From the NCBI GenBank assembly GCA_028284445.1, contig JANQRS010000051.1, positions 141,513-205,512 on the forward strand: DNA of 64,000 nucleotides. Reading direction: 5' to 3'. Positions 40,258 to 48,916 of this stretch are shown one piece after another. The translations under genes and the position numbers were made by a program. The notes below the pieces were generated by a model. That model searched no databases and was not told the origin of the DNA. It saw nothing but the letters and a program-made list of their open reading frames with translations. Numbering within the stretch: position 1 is the first letter of the stretch; each line of letters starts with the position of its first letter. Origin of the DNA: Calditrichia bacterium. GTDB taxonomy: Bacteria; Calditrichota; Calditrichia; RBG-13-44-9; J075.

Positions 40258-42966
40258 TTGAAGACTGAACATTCAGGACCATGTCCCTTTGGTATTTCAC
40301 ATGTTGTATCCGTTTTGACCTTTGCTTTCCTCTTAACAGTGCCGGCACTTAGCCAGGAGAACCTGCCGGCGCCCGGTTCAATGATCCACCGCTCTCCCCC
40401 ACCGGCGGGCGCAAAAACCCATACTGCCATTCCCGGCGAACGCTTTGCAGCCGGTGGTCTTCGGTCGTGGATTTTCGGCAAAGACTATCGCCAATTATGG
40501 ACAATGCCGCTGGAAATGCCGGTCTTAAACATTGATAGTGTGGGCGGCGGCCTGACACCGCTGCGCACCGGTGGATTCGGCCAGTCAATTTCCCTGCACT
40601 TTACCGGCAAGGATGGCCATCGCTACACGGTGCGTTCCCTCGACAAAGATCCAACCAAGCGCTTAAATATCGCCTTGAAACAAACAGTGGTTGAAGATGT
40701 CCTGCAGGACCAAATTTCCGCCTTGCTGCCAACCGGTGCGCTGGTAACTGATCCACTGATGGAGGCGGCAGGTATTCTCCACTCTCCGCATAAGCTGGTG
40801 ATAATCCCGGATGATCCCCGCCTGGGCAAATATCGAGAAGAATTTGCCGGGCTGATCGGTACCCTGCAAATTCATCCCTCCGAGCTACCTGATAACCAGC
40901 CGGGCTTTGCGGGATCACGCAGTATTAGCGGCACAGAAAGAACTTGGGAGCGGCTTGAGGACAATCCGAAGCATCGCATCGACTCCCGCGCCTTCCTCAA
41001 AGCGCGCCTGTTTGACTTTCTAATTAACGACAAGGATAGGCATGCCGGTCAATGGCGCTGGGCACGCTTTCCTGACGGCGAAAATTACAAGTGGGTACCG
41101 ATCCCCGAAGACCGCGATCAGGCCTTCATCGACCTTGACGGGGCCGGCATGGCAATTTCGCGATTGGCAATTCCCAAAACCATCAAGTTTGAAGCAACAT
41201 TTCCAAACCAGGAGGGCCTGACCCGCACCGGTTGGGAAATTGATCGGGAATTCTTATCAGATTTGGAAAAATCCGTTTGGGAGGATGTTACTGCCGAATT
41301 GCAATCCGAACTGACTGACGCGGTTATTGATAATGCAGCAAAGCGCCTGCCGAAAGCTTATTATGACGAAGTCGGTGCTGAAGTAGCAGCATCGCTTAAA
41401 TCACGCCGGGATGCATTGAAGCAATTTGCAGATGAATACTACACGCTGATATCCCGCCAGGTCGATATCCTGGCAACCGACAAGTCTGAATATGCAGACT
41501 ACAGCTTTCGCGGCGACGGCACCTTGCGTGTCGAGATCGGACGCGTGAATAAAGAAGGCGAGAAATCACCTGCCTATTTCAAACGCACCTTCTTACCGTC
41601 GGAAACCCATGAGGTTCGCACCTACCTCCGCGGCGGTGACGATGTCGTCACGGTAAGCGGCGAGAAGGGCAAGATCAAACTGCATATCGATGGCGGTGGC
41701 GGTGACGATAGCTATGCCAATCTATCTTCTGCACCCGCCGGCAAGGTGCGCATTTATGACCATCGCGGTAAAAACACATTTGGCGAAAATGGCCTCAAAG
41801 TAACCGAGCGTAAGTTTCGCCGGCCACCGGCAAAAGAGCCGAACGATCGTTATGCCCTCGACTGGGGAAAATTCGTTTCCAATGTGCCCATTCTGCAGAT
41901 CGACTCGGACCTCGGGGTATTCTTCGGCTGGCAGCATCGGCGAGAGATTTACGGCTTTCGCAAGGCGCCTTTCTCATCCCACCATCTTTATCGAGCAGCC
42001 GTGGCCTCGGATGGCTGGGAACCCGAAGCCGGATATCAGGGCATCTTTCGGGAAATCTTCCCCAATATTGACGGCATCGTTGATCTGGAATTTTCAGCCA
42101 TCAATGTGCTGCGTTTTCATGGCCTGGGGAACGGCACAAACATCAGCAAGGCTATAACCGGTGATCTCGATTTCTACAACCTGGAGCAACAGGAATTTGT
42201 CTTCGCCCCCGGCCTGGCCTTCCGCTCCGGCGTGAATCACGGCGAGAAACATGATAACAAAGAATCCTTCCGGCCGGAGTTTACCGGCAGCATTGGTCTC
42301 ATCCTTCGCTACGGAGATACGCCAGTGGAGGACAATAGCGACAAATTTATCGGCAGCGTGAGCCTCGATTCACCGATTTACGGCCTTGGCTCGTTTGGTC
42401 AGGCCGGGGTTCAGGCTGGTTTCCAGCTCGACAGCCGCGACCACGCCGGCTATCCGAAGAAAGGCTTTCTGCTGACAGCTACCGGCACCCTTTACCCGGA
42501 AATTTGGGATGTCGTCGAAACTTTTGGTAAAATCAAGGCGCAAGGCTCCGCTTATCTGACAGCGCCCATGCCCGCAACACCAACCGTAGCCTTGCGTCTG
42601 GCCGCGGAAAAAGTCTGGGGCAGATATCCTTTCCAGGATGCTGCCTATATCGGCGGTGGCAGCAGTTTGCGCGGGTTTCGTCGTGATCGCTTCGCCGGCG
42701 ATGCATCGCTGGTTGGAAGCGCCGAATTACGCTTCCAACTCTTCCCGGTGAAGCTGCTGGTGCCGGGACAAGTTGGTGCATTTGCAGCCATTGATATGGG
42801 GCGGGTTTTCCTCGATAGTGATCCGGCCAATGCCGACGAGTGGCATCGCGGTGTCGGTGGTGGATTATGGATTTCTATCATGGATCGACTACAGACATTC
42901 AGTTTGTCAATTATGAATAGCGATGAAAAAACCGGATATTACTTCGACGCCGGTTTTATGTTCTAA
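40258..42966 (+). CDS. Outer-membrane barrel protein with kinase-like periplasmic domain
   Basis: A 902-residue exported protein starting with TTG, with GGAG 6 bp upstream; the signal peptide ends PALSQ. About residues 120-310 contain FLINDKDRHAGQWRW (D260, H262) followed by WVPIPEDRDQAF (D285, D287), which resembles the catalytic loop and metal-binding Asp of atypical kinases of the HipA/PI4K/Fam20 kind. A beta-solenoid-like stretch follows (about 455-510: GDDVVTVSGEKGKIKLHIDGGGGDD). The C-terminal 350 residues form an Omp85/BamA-like barrel with SSLRGFRRDRF (R805-F807) and the terminal Phe GFMF. Similar domains occur in Bacteroidetes metallophosphoesterase-barrel proteins; here no phosphoesterase precedes it. 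Neighbours are DUF4956 and SdiA-regulated-type genes. Kinase activity is inference. Confidence 0.8.
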   Translation: MKTEHSGPCPFGISHVVSVLTFAFLLTVPALSQENLPAPGSMIHRSPPPAGAKTHTAIPGERFAAGGLRSWIFGKDYRQLWTMPLEMPVLNIDSVGGGLTPLRTGGFGQSISLHFTGKDGHRYTVRSLDKDPTKRLNIALKQTVVEDVLQDQISALLPTGALVTDPLMEAAGILHSPHKLVIIPDDPRLGKYREEFAGLIGTLQIHPSELPDNQPGFAGSRSISGTERTWERLEDNPKHRIDSRAFLKARLFDFLINDKDRHAGQWRWARFPDGENYKWVPIPEDRDQAFIDLDGAGMAISRLAIPKTIKFEATFPNQEGLTRTGWEIDREFLSDLEKSVWEDVTAELQSELTDAVIDNAAKRLPKAYYDEVGAEVAASLKSRRDALKQFADEYYTLISRQVDILATDKSEYADYSFRGDGTLRVEIGRVNKEGEKSPAYFKRTFLPSETHEVRTYLRGGDDVVTVSGEKGKIKLHIDGGGGDDSYANLSSAPAGKVRIYDHRGKNTFGENGLKVTERKFRRPPAKEPNDRYALDWGKFVSNVPILQIDSDLGVFFGWQHRREIYGFRKAPFSSHHLYRAAVASDGWEPEAGYQGIFREIFPNIDGIVDLEFSAINVLRFHGLGNGTNISKAITGDLDFYNLEQQEFVFAPGLAFRSGVNHGEKHDNKESFRPEFTGSIGLILRYGDTPVEDNSDKFIGSVSLDSPIYGLGSFGQAGVQAGFQLDSRDHAGYPKKGFLLTATGTLYPEIWDVVETFGKIKAQGSAYLTAPMPATPTVALRLAAEKVWGRYPFQDAAYIGGGSSLRGFRRDRFAGDASLVGSAELRFQLFPVKLLVPGQVGAFAAIDMGRVFLDSDPANADEWHRGVGGGLWISIMDRLQTFSLSIMNSDEKTGYYFDAGFMF

Positions 42967-42989
42967 CTACCAAAGCTGACAGGATAAAG

Positions 42990-43979
42990 ATGAAAATTTT
43001 TGACAATATTATTGTCCGCCTTGTGGCCTATTATATCGGCACAACCGCCTTCTTTAACGGATTGTTTGCGATTTTCCCAAGCATTCCGTACTACATCAAC
43101 CTGGAACGGCAGCGTTACCAGGGCAGCTCCAATTTTGACCTGACCAGCGGGGCATTGATGGAAGGCCCTTCCTACACAGTGGAAGTGGGTGCGGCGGCGA
43201 TGCTAAACCCGGAAGTCACCATTCCGGTGTTTATGGCCTTGACCGCGGCATTTGCCGTTACCCTCCCGGTCACCTGGGTTTATCACTGGACCCGGCCGCG
43301 GAAACGGTACAATCAGTCCTTTGCCCACACCTTGCTGGTTGTACCAACGGCTATTGCCCTGGTGGTTTTTCTGGTAAAAGGCAGCCTGGCGCTGGCATTT
43401 AGTTTGGCCGGCATTGTCGCAGCTGTTCGCTTTCGCACCTCTCTGAACGAACCGATGGATGCAGTATATATGTTCATTACCATCGGGATTGGACTGGCCG
43501 CCGGCATACACCTGCTGCTGACTGCATTAATCGCATCCATCGTCTTTAACGCCATCGCTATTGGCGTCTGGCATGCCGATGTCGGCGCCAAGCCAGCCGT
43601 CATTGACGGATGGACGCTTGTTGAATCGGACGATGTGGGACAGCTTCTCGGTGTTAGCGGTGTGCTTCAGCCACAGCTGACCGAGCCGGATAAAAAAGGC
43701 GAAAAACCCTTCAATGCCCAGCTTCGCATTCATACCAACCGGGCGGATGCGGCGCAGCATGCGGCCATTCCCATTCTGGAAGCCAATGCCTCACGTTGGC
43801 AAATCGCCCAGGTCATCCAGCAGGAAGATGGCACCTCGATTGTTGAGTTTGATCTGAGAATCAAAAAATCTGCCGACCTTGCTGCCTTTATTGCGGAAAT
43901 AGAAAGAAGCGAAACTGAACATGTTGGGAAAGTTGAACTCAAGAAACGCAAAAATAAGAAGCCGAAGGAAACAGTATGA
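42990..43979 (+). CDS. DUF4956 family membrane protein
   Basis: A 329-residue protein with an N-terminal helix (about 8-28) and a cluster of four or five helices between 65 and 205. The conserved DUF4956 core is clear: HTLLVVPTAIALVVFLVKGSLALAFSLAGIVAAVRFRTSLNEPMDAVYMFITIGIGLAAGIHLL. The C-terminal 120 residues are soluble (LRIHTNRADAAQHAAIPILEANASRWQIAQV) and may be a ferredoxin-like domain. DUF4956 proteins are often found next to VTC-type polyphosphate polymerases and CotH-type kinases; a kinase-like barrel protein is the neighbour here. AGGATAAAG precedes the ATG; the 3' end overlaps the next gene by 4 bp. Confidence 0.88.
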   Translation: MKIFDNIIVRLVAYYIGTTAFFNGLFAIFPSIPYYINLERQRYQGSSNFDLTSGALMEGPSYTVEVGAAAMLNPEVTIPVFMALTAAFAVTLPVTWVYHWTRPRKRYNQSFAHTLLVVPTAIALVVFLVKGSLALAFSLAGIVAAVRFRTSLNEPMDAVYMFITIGIGLAAGIHLLLTALIASIVFNAIAIGVWHADVGAKPAVIDGWTLVESDDVGQLLGVSGVLQPQLTEPDKKGEKPFNAQLRIHTNRADAAQHAAIPILEANASRWQIAQVIQQEDGTSIVEFDLRIKKSADLAAFIAEIERSETEHVGKVELKKRKNKKPKETV

Positions 43980-44941
43980 ATTTCGAATCGCGAAAAATTC
44001 TTTTAATGTATCTCATGGTCGCCTTCGTTGTCTACTTAATCGGCTTTCTTTTTCCCGGCGAATTAAGTCCGGAACTGGTCAATAGCCATCCGGAGCTCTT
44101 TACCCAAAGTACACAAGAAATTGAAAATCAGACGGAAACCATGACGGAAAACACGGACCAGCGATCCATCCTTACAAACTACAATCTTGATGCAGCATCT
44201 GCTGAAAATTTTAAGCTGGCCAAGAGCCTGCAGGAAATATCCGGACTGGCAACGACGGGCGACGATCGGCTCCTTGCTCACAATGACGAGCGCGGTTCGG
44301 TTTATCAGCTTAGTATGACTGATGGCGCTATTACAAAATCTTTCAGCCTCTCTAATGGCGGTGGTATGTTGAAGGATGATTTTGAAGGCATTGCCGTCGG
44401 CGAGCGCAATCTTTACATGACCAACAGCGCTGGAAAGATCTATGAATTTCAAGAAGGCGCTGACCAGGAAGCAGTCCCGTTTGTCACCTACCAAACCTCT
44501 ACCGGTGCAGACTGCGAGATTGAAGGTCTCGCCTATCAAGCTACGACCAAAAACTTGCTGATCATGTGCAAAAACCCTCGCAGCTCAGGTATGCGTAACC
44601 ATTTGGCCATCTTTCAGTGGTCTACTGAAACGAAAGCCTTGCTCGAATCGGAAACGATTCGTATTCCAATTAAGAGTTTCGCTGATAAGCTTGGCAGTAA
44701 GAAATTTCAGCCATCAGGAATCGAATGGCATGCAGAGAGCGGTCATTACCTGATAGTCGCAGCTCGCCAGCAGGCAATCGCTGAAGTCTCGCCAACAGGC
44801 GAAGTTTTACATGTTCAAAAACTGGACGGCAAATGGCATCGTCAAATGGAAGGCATCACCCTGGCAGCAAACGGCGACCTGCTGGTGTCCGACGAGGGTG
44901 CCGGCAAAAGCGCGCGCCTCACCCGCTATTCGCTGAATTGA
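43976..44941 (+). CDS. SdiA-regulated/phytase-like beta-propeller protein
   Basis: A 321-residue protein with an N-terminal membrane anchor (ILLMYLMVAFVVYLIGFLF). The rest matches the SdiA-regulated domain (YjiK-like) propeller: ISGLATTGDDRLLAHNDERGSVYQL, DFEGIAVGERNLYMTNSAGKIYEF, CEIEGLAYQATTKNLLIMCKNP, PSGIEWHAESGHYLIVAARQQAIAEV, QMEGITLAANGDLLVSDEG. Such propellers bind ligands or metals; enzymatic activity is not shown. The gene is coupled to DUF4956 by an ATGA overlap and shares the operon with the kinase-like barrel. It converges with the DUF2062 gene; no terminator hairpin is evident in the 61-bp gap. Confidence 0.85.
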   Translation: MNFESRKILLMYLMVAFVVYLIGFLFPGELSPELVNSHPELFTQSTQEIENQTETMTENTDQRSILTNYNLDAASAENFKLAKSLQEISGLATTGDDRLLAHNDERGSVYQLSMTDGAITKSFSLSNGGGMLKDDFEGIAVGERNLYMTNSAGKIYEFQEGADQEAVPFVTYQTSTGADCEIEGLAYQATTKNLLIMCKNPRSSGMRNHLAIFQWSTETKALLESETIRIPIKSFADKLGSKKFQPSGIEWHAESGHYLIVAARQQAIAEVSPTGEVLHVQKLDGKWHRQMEGITLAANGDLLVSDEGAGKSARLTRYSLN

Positions 44942-45002
44942 TTCTCTTGAGCTGTGTAGATCCGTGCAAATCTGTGAGGAAAGGCTTTAGCGCTTAAGGA
45001 CT

Positions 45003-45485
45003 TCAAGCAGCCTCAGGCGGGTCGTTGCGTTCATAATACCACGCGAGTAGATAATGACTGGCGAAATATACTGCCACGGTCAGCAAAACGCCCTGGATAA
45101 ATACACCAACGGATAAAACAAGAAATACATCTTTGCCAAGCGAGAGCCAGGCATCCAGCGAAAAATCGGAAATGCGCTCGGTAATTACCGTCCAGGGAAT
45201 TGCCATGCCGGTAATCACTTCCCCGAGTTTGACGGCAGTGTAATAGATTGGAATGATGGTCAATGGATTTGATACCAGCGTAGCGCCCAGCACGATTGGT
45301 AAATTACAGCCCATCGCCAGGGCAAGAGGAATAGAAGCGGCAACCTGCAGTCCCATCGGAATAATCATCCCGATGCAGGTGCCCAGGGCGAGACTTTTGG
45401 CAACCTTTCCCGGATCGCCTTCTAACAATATCCACCGTTGAAGCAATTCTTCAACCCAACGGCGCATCTTCATGATCCACTTCAT
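45003..45485 (-). CDS. DUF2062 domain membrane protein
   Basis: A 160-residue protein with three hydrophobic helices and the DUF2062 signature GDPGKVAKSLALGTCIGMIIPMGLQVAASIPLALAMGCNLPIVLGATLVSNPLTIIPIYY. The family is widespread and of unknown function; it often occurs near glycosyltransferase or lipid genes. Here it is a single gene between the propeller gene and the ABC permease. The start at 45485 follows TTGACATG on the minus strand without a clear ribosome binding site. Confidence 0.9.
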   Translation of the reverse strand: MKWIMKMRRWVEELLQRWILLEGDPGKVAKSLALGTCIGMIIPMGLQVAASIPLALAMGCNLPIVLGATLVSNPLTIIPIYYTAVKLGEVITGMAIPWTVITERISDFSLDAWLSLGKDVFLVLSVGVFIQGVLLTVAVYFASHYLLAWYYERNDPPEAA

Positions 45486-45605
45486 GTCAACTCAAGATTC
45501 AGCGCGTTTTCTTGTCACCACAGTGTTGTGTTCCAATGTTCAGATTCGCCCTAATATACGCAGACCTTAGCTGATCTCCCTTAACAATATGACAAAAAGT
45601 GCTCT

Positions 45606-47978
45606 CTAATCTCTCAAACATTCTACCGGGTTAACATTTGCAGCCTGGAAGGCTTTTGCTGCAACAGTTAGCCAGGCGATTACCAGGGTTATGCCGCCAG
45701 CCAGCGCAAAATACCAGCCACTTAAATCAATTCGATAGGCAAAAGTATTCAGCCAGCTACCTGTAAGCGCATAGCTCAACGGAAGTCCGATGATCAAAGC
45801 AACCATAACCATCTTGATGAAGTCGAGCGACAACAGCATCACAATAGCACTAACGCTCGATCCTAACACCTTTCTCAAGCCAATTTCCTTAATACGCTGT
45901 TCAGCAGTAAAAGCAGCCAGGCCGAAAAGCCCTAGGCAGGAAATAAGAATCGCAATGCCGGCAAAATAGCGGGACAAGATCAGAATCCTGGTTTCCGCCT
46001 GGTAGAGATCGTTGTGGGCATTCTCAACAAAGCGATACTGGAGCGGATAGCCATTACTGAATTGGGGAAACAGAGCTGATAGCTGCTCCAGGACGTCCTG
46101 CTGCTTCGAGTCAAGCACCCGTACAACAACTGAATTACCCGGCCGGCGGGCAAGTCGAAAGAAAAAAGGCTTCACGGTTTCGTGCAGCGACTTAAAGTGA
46201 AAATCTTTCACCACCCCAATAATGCGACGATCCCCCCTCACAGTTACCGATTTGCCAAGCGGCTCATTAAATCCCATTATTTTTGCAGCTGTTTCATTGA
46301 CAATTATGGCATCAGAGGTATCGGATGGGAAATCGCGCGAGAAGGGCCGGCCCTCGAGAAATTGCAGTCCGAGGGTCTCAAGCAGATCATAATCGACGCT
46401 GAGGTAGTGCCAGGTGTCATGATCATTCGCAGAAGGCGTCTTTCCTTCCCAACGCACACCTTTTATCCAGCTCGCCCCCTCTGTCACACTTCCCCACATA
46501 TTGGATACCGAAGTGACGCCGGGGATCTTTTCGACTGCATCCAGAAATGGGCGATACCCGCTGTCCAGGTTCCGCGCTTCAACGAGCATCAGGTTCTCGC
46601 GCTGATAGCCGGGGTCCTTTGATTTCACAAATTCAATTTGCTGATCAAAGATCAAAACAGCGGCAATCAGCATGGCAGAAATCGTAAACTGAAAAACAAC
46701 CAATCCGCGCCTGGCCGTAAATGCAGACTTTCGCTGATCACCTCTCCCTTTCAGCACCGACACTATTTTGAAGCGGGAAAGATGCAGTGCCGGATAGCTG
46801 CCGGCCAGGAGCCCGGTAACGATGGCAACTATCAGGAGCTGAGCCAGCCGCCTGGCCGTAAAGTCACTCACCAGCTGCCTTCCGGTAAGCTCATTGAAAA
46901 GGGGGAGCGTCAGCTCGACCATCGGCAAGGCAATGAATAACGCCAATAACGACATCAGCATGGCCTCGCCAAGAAATTGAACAGCGAGTGATCGCCGGCT
47001 TGCACCAATGGCCTTTTTTACGCCGACTTCACGCATGCGGCGAGTTGCCTGGGCAGTCGACAGATTCATAAAATTGACACAAGCAATGACCAGTATCAGG
47101 ATGGCAATTGCCGAAAAAAGGCGAAGGTATGTAATACGTCCGCCAGCAATCTTTCCATTTTCATAATTGCCATATAGATAGCGCTCCGAGAATCGTTGAG
47201 CGAAGAGCGTCTGATTCGTTTCCGTCTTTGTAGACGGAAAATCCGCAATTCGGGCATTAAAATCATCGAGGCTGGCGCCGTCTCTTAATACCACAAAGGT
47301 TGCCGGGGCAGAACTCTGCCATTCACGCATCTCCGGATTCAGGTATAGGTCATAGTGAAACAGCAATTCAGGCTGCAGCGTCGATGTAGCCGGTAACGCT
47401 TCAAACACCCCGCTGATCACATAGCTGCCACCAAAGCTATTGTTTCGCCACTGAACGATCTGTCCAACTGCGCGTTCCGGTGTATCAAAGAGCTTTTGAG
47501 CAAGAATGTCGGATATCGATACGGCCTGCAAATTTTCGCTGGCAGTATGCGCTTGTCCCGATAGAAAATGAAATGTAAACACCCTGAAGAAATCGCGACT
47601 CACAAAATGCCCGCCGGCAGCGATCTGCTTTGTATCGTCCGCTGTTACCAGGAGACCACGATTATAGCTACTTGCCTCAGGCGGCTCAAGAGACGCTGCA
47701 TACACAACCTCCGGCATTTCAGCGGCAAGCGCCTCGGCTAACAGACCCTGGGTGGCAGAATAGGTAAACACCTTTTCACCGCTGGGGAAATTTTGCAGGA
47801 TTTGATACAAGTGTTCATTATTGTCGTGAAAAGCATCCGTGGACAGCTCCGAGTCCACCCAGAGTGAAATTATCAGGAAGCAGGCAAGCCCGCAAGCCAG
47901 TCCGATCAAGTTGATGAGAAATGAATTTTTGTAGCGCCGGAAATTTCGGTAAGCGAACAGCAGGTAATATCGTAGCAT
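45606..47978 (-). CDS. ABC transporter permease of the MacB/FtsX type
   Basis: About 790 residues from the ATG at 47978 (GGGGGAT upstream). The layout is that of large orphan permeases of FCB bacteria: an N-terminal helix (FLINLIGLACGLACFLIISLWVD), a MacB_PCD periplasmic domain, three helices in the middle (LFSAIAILILVIACVNFMNLSTAQATRRMREVGVKKAIGAS, then two more), a second periplasmic domain, and three C-terminal helices ending with an EIGLRKVLGSSVSAIVMLLS box and a C-terminal VNPVECLRD. No ATPase gene is adjacent. Such proteins work with a separate MacB-type ATPase or act in stress response. It is transcribed alone. Confidence 0.88.
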   Translation of the reverse strand: MLRYYLLFAYRNFRRYKNSFLINLIGLACGLACFLIISLWVDSELSTDAFHDNNEHLYQILQNFPSGEKVFTYSATQGLLAEALAAEMPEVVYAASLEPPEASSYNRGLLVTADDTKQIAAGGHFVSRDFFRVFTFHFLSGQAHTASENLQAVSISDILAQKLFDTPERAVGQIVQWRNNSFGGSYVISGVFEALPATSTLQPELLFHYDLYLNPEMREWQSSAPATFVVLRDGASLDDFNARIADFPSTKTETNQTLFAQRFSERYLYGNYENGKIAGGRITYLRLFSAIAILILVIACVNFMNLSTAQATRRMREVGVKKAIGASRRSLAVQFLGEAMLMSLLALFIALPMVELTLPLFNELTGRQLVSDFTARRLAQLLIVAIVTGLLAGSYPALHLSRFKIVSVLKGRGDQRKSAFTARRGLVVFQFTISAMLIAAVLIFDQQIEFVKSKDPGYQRENLMLVEARNLDSGYRPFLDAVEKIPGVTSVSNMWGSVTEGASWIKGVRWEGKTPSANDHDTWHYLSVDYDLLETLGLQFLEGRPFSRDFPSDTSDAIIVNETAAKIMGFNEPLGKSVTVRGDRRIIGVVKDFHFKSLHETVKPFFFRLARRPGNSVVVRVLDSKQQDVLEQLSALFPQFSNGYPLQYRFVENAHNDLYQAETRILILSRYFAGIAILISCLGLFGLAAFTAEQRIKEIGLRKVLGSSVSAIVMLLSLDFIKMVMVALIIGLPLSYALTGSWLNTFAYRIDLSGWYFALAGGITLVIAWLTVAAKAFQAANVNPVECLRD

Positions 47979-48310
47979 GTAAATCCCCCATAATATCTGC
48001 TTAATATAACACAAGCATCATGCCAGACCTAAAATGGGTTGTATAAGGGGTTATTCAAGAATGTCGAGGGTGATTGGCGTCCGCCTGTGAACACCTGGGG
48101 ACAAAAAATGACCGCTGTCGAAGCAGTATACACGACTGCGCCCATCACCTGCGGTGTTGGTGACGGGCGCAATCTATCTATGTGATGTGTGTGTTATGGT
48201 TGTTGGGGCAGATGATGCGATTTTACAATCTACCCCTTTTACATCCCCCTGTGTCCCCCTTCGAAGGGGGATTTAGGGGGATGTAAAAACCGATTGATGT
48301 TACAACAGAC
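47979..48310. other. Spacer with a hairpin and palindrome B3
   Basis: No gene seen. A hairpin with arms GCGCCCATCACC (48138-48149) and GGTGACGGGCGC (48159-48170) has one mismatch. The C/G palindrome of subfamily B fills 48237-48288. The rest is unremarkable and probably holds the promoter of the permease gene. Confidence 0.7.
48237..48288. repeat. CCCCCT-type palindrome, subfamily B, copy 3
   Basis: Outer arms TTTTACATCCCCCT and AGGGGGATGTAAAA, inner palindrome TCCCCCTTCGAAGGGGGA. It lies 23 bp past the stop of the small protein gene, where it could serve as a hairpin terminator in either direction, since both outer ends are A/T-rich. Confidence 0.9.
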
Positions 48311-48481
48311 TCACTGTCCACGCCGGGAGGATACCGTTTGCACTTCCATTGCCGGCATTGGCGTTTGCGACTGTACACCTCGCTCCGGCAGCATCCACTC
48401 AAACAAGCTGCGAAAATTCTCAACAGTTACCCGCAGCCAAAATCCGTTCTCAGCACTCACATTTATCACTCGTGCGGTCAT
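48311..48481 (-). CDS. Small hypothetical protein (56 residues) at the end of the kinase-regulator unit
   Basis: Reads MTARVINVSAENGFWLRVTV and on through a short amphipathic helix (ENFRSLFEWMLPERG) to a Ser/Arg tail (TVSSRRGQ). The ATG at 48481 is preceded by AAGGAAGCGAAGA, a good ribosome binding site, and lies 19 bp past the stop of the receiver gene on the same strand. The first 35 residues have a strand-strand-helix look. No family is recognised. Alternatives are an untranslated 3' end; the placement and the ribosome binding site favour a real gene. Confidence 0.55.
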   Translation of the reverse strand: MTARVINVSAENGFWLRVTVENFRSLFEWMLPERGVQSQTPMPAMEVQTVSSRRGQ

Positions 48482-48499
48482 TCTTCGCTTCCTTATCCA

Positions 48500-48916
48500 T
48501 TATTGTAATTCTGCCAATTCCTTGGCGATAGAAACGCTCATATAAGTATTGCCTGCTGTCACCTGGCGGATTGCCGGTATCAATTCACGGATCACCTTGG
48601 TTTTCATCAGGTATCCGGCAGCCCCGGCACGAATGGCGTCAACGCCACATTCCTCATCGGTGTAGCCGCTAAGAACCAGCACCGGTGGTCCGGACACGTA
48701 GTGCAACTTCAGGACGCGGACCACTTCCAGACCATCAACATCCGGCAGCGAGAGATCAAGCAGCACAATATCATAATAGTTCTTACCAACCAGGTCGATG
48801 GTGTCACGGCCGCTAAAGGCCCGACCGGTTACTTCCATGTCGGGGACATCTTCGAGGAGCATTGTTAGTGTCTCGACGAAATTTACTTTGTCGTCAACAA
48901 TCAGGATTTTAATCAT
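48500..48916 (-). CDS. Single-domain response regulator (receiver only)
   Basis: A 138-residue CheY-like receiver: acidic pair D8-D9 (ILIVDDK), phospho-acceptor D54 (DIVLLDLSLPDVDG), conserved Thr/Ser (VLVLSGYT) and Lys (LMKTK, about 104). No output domain follows; the chain ends shortly after helix 5 (ELAELQ). It is coupled to the kinase gene upstream by a 4-bp ATGA overlap. It may act by protein contact or as a phosphate sink for that kinase. A full NarL-type regulator is encoded just upstream of the same kinase. Confidence 0.92.
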   Translation of the reverse strand: MIKILIVDDKVNFVETLTMLLEDVPDMEVTGRAFSGRDTIDLVGKNYYDIVLLDLSLPDVDGLEVVRVLKLHYVSGPPVLVLSGYTDEECGVDAIRAGAAGYLMKTKVIRELIPAIRQVTAGNTYMSVSIAKELAELQ

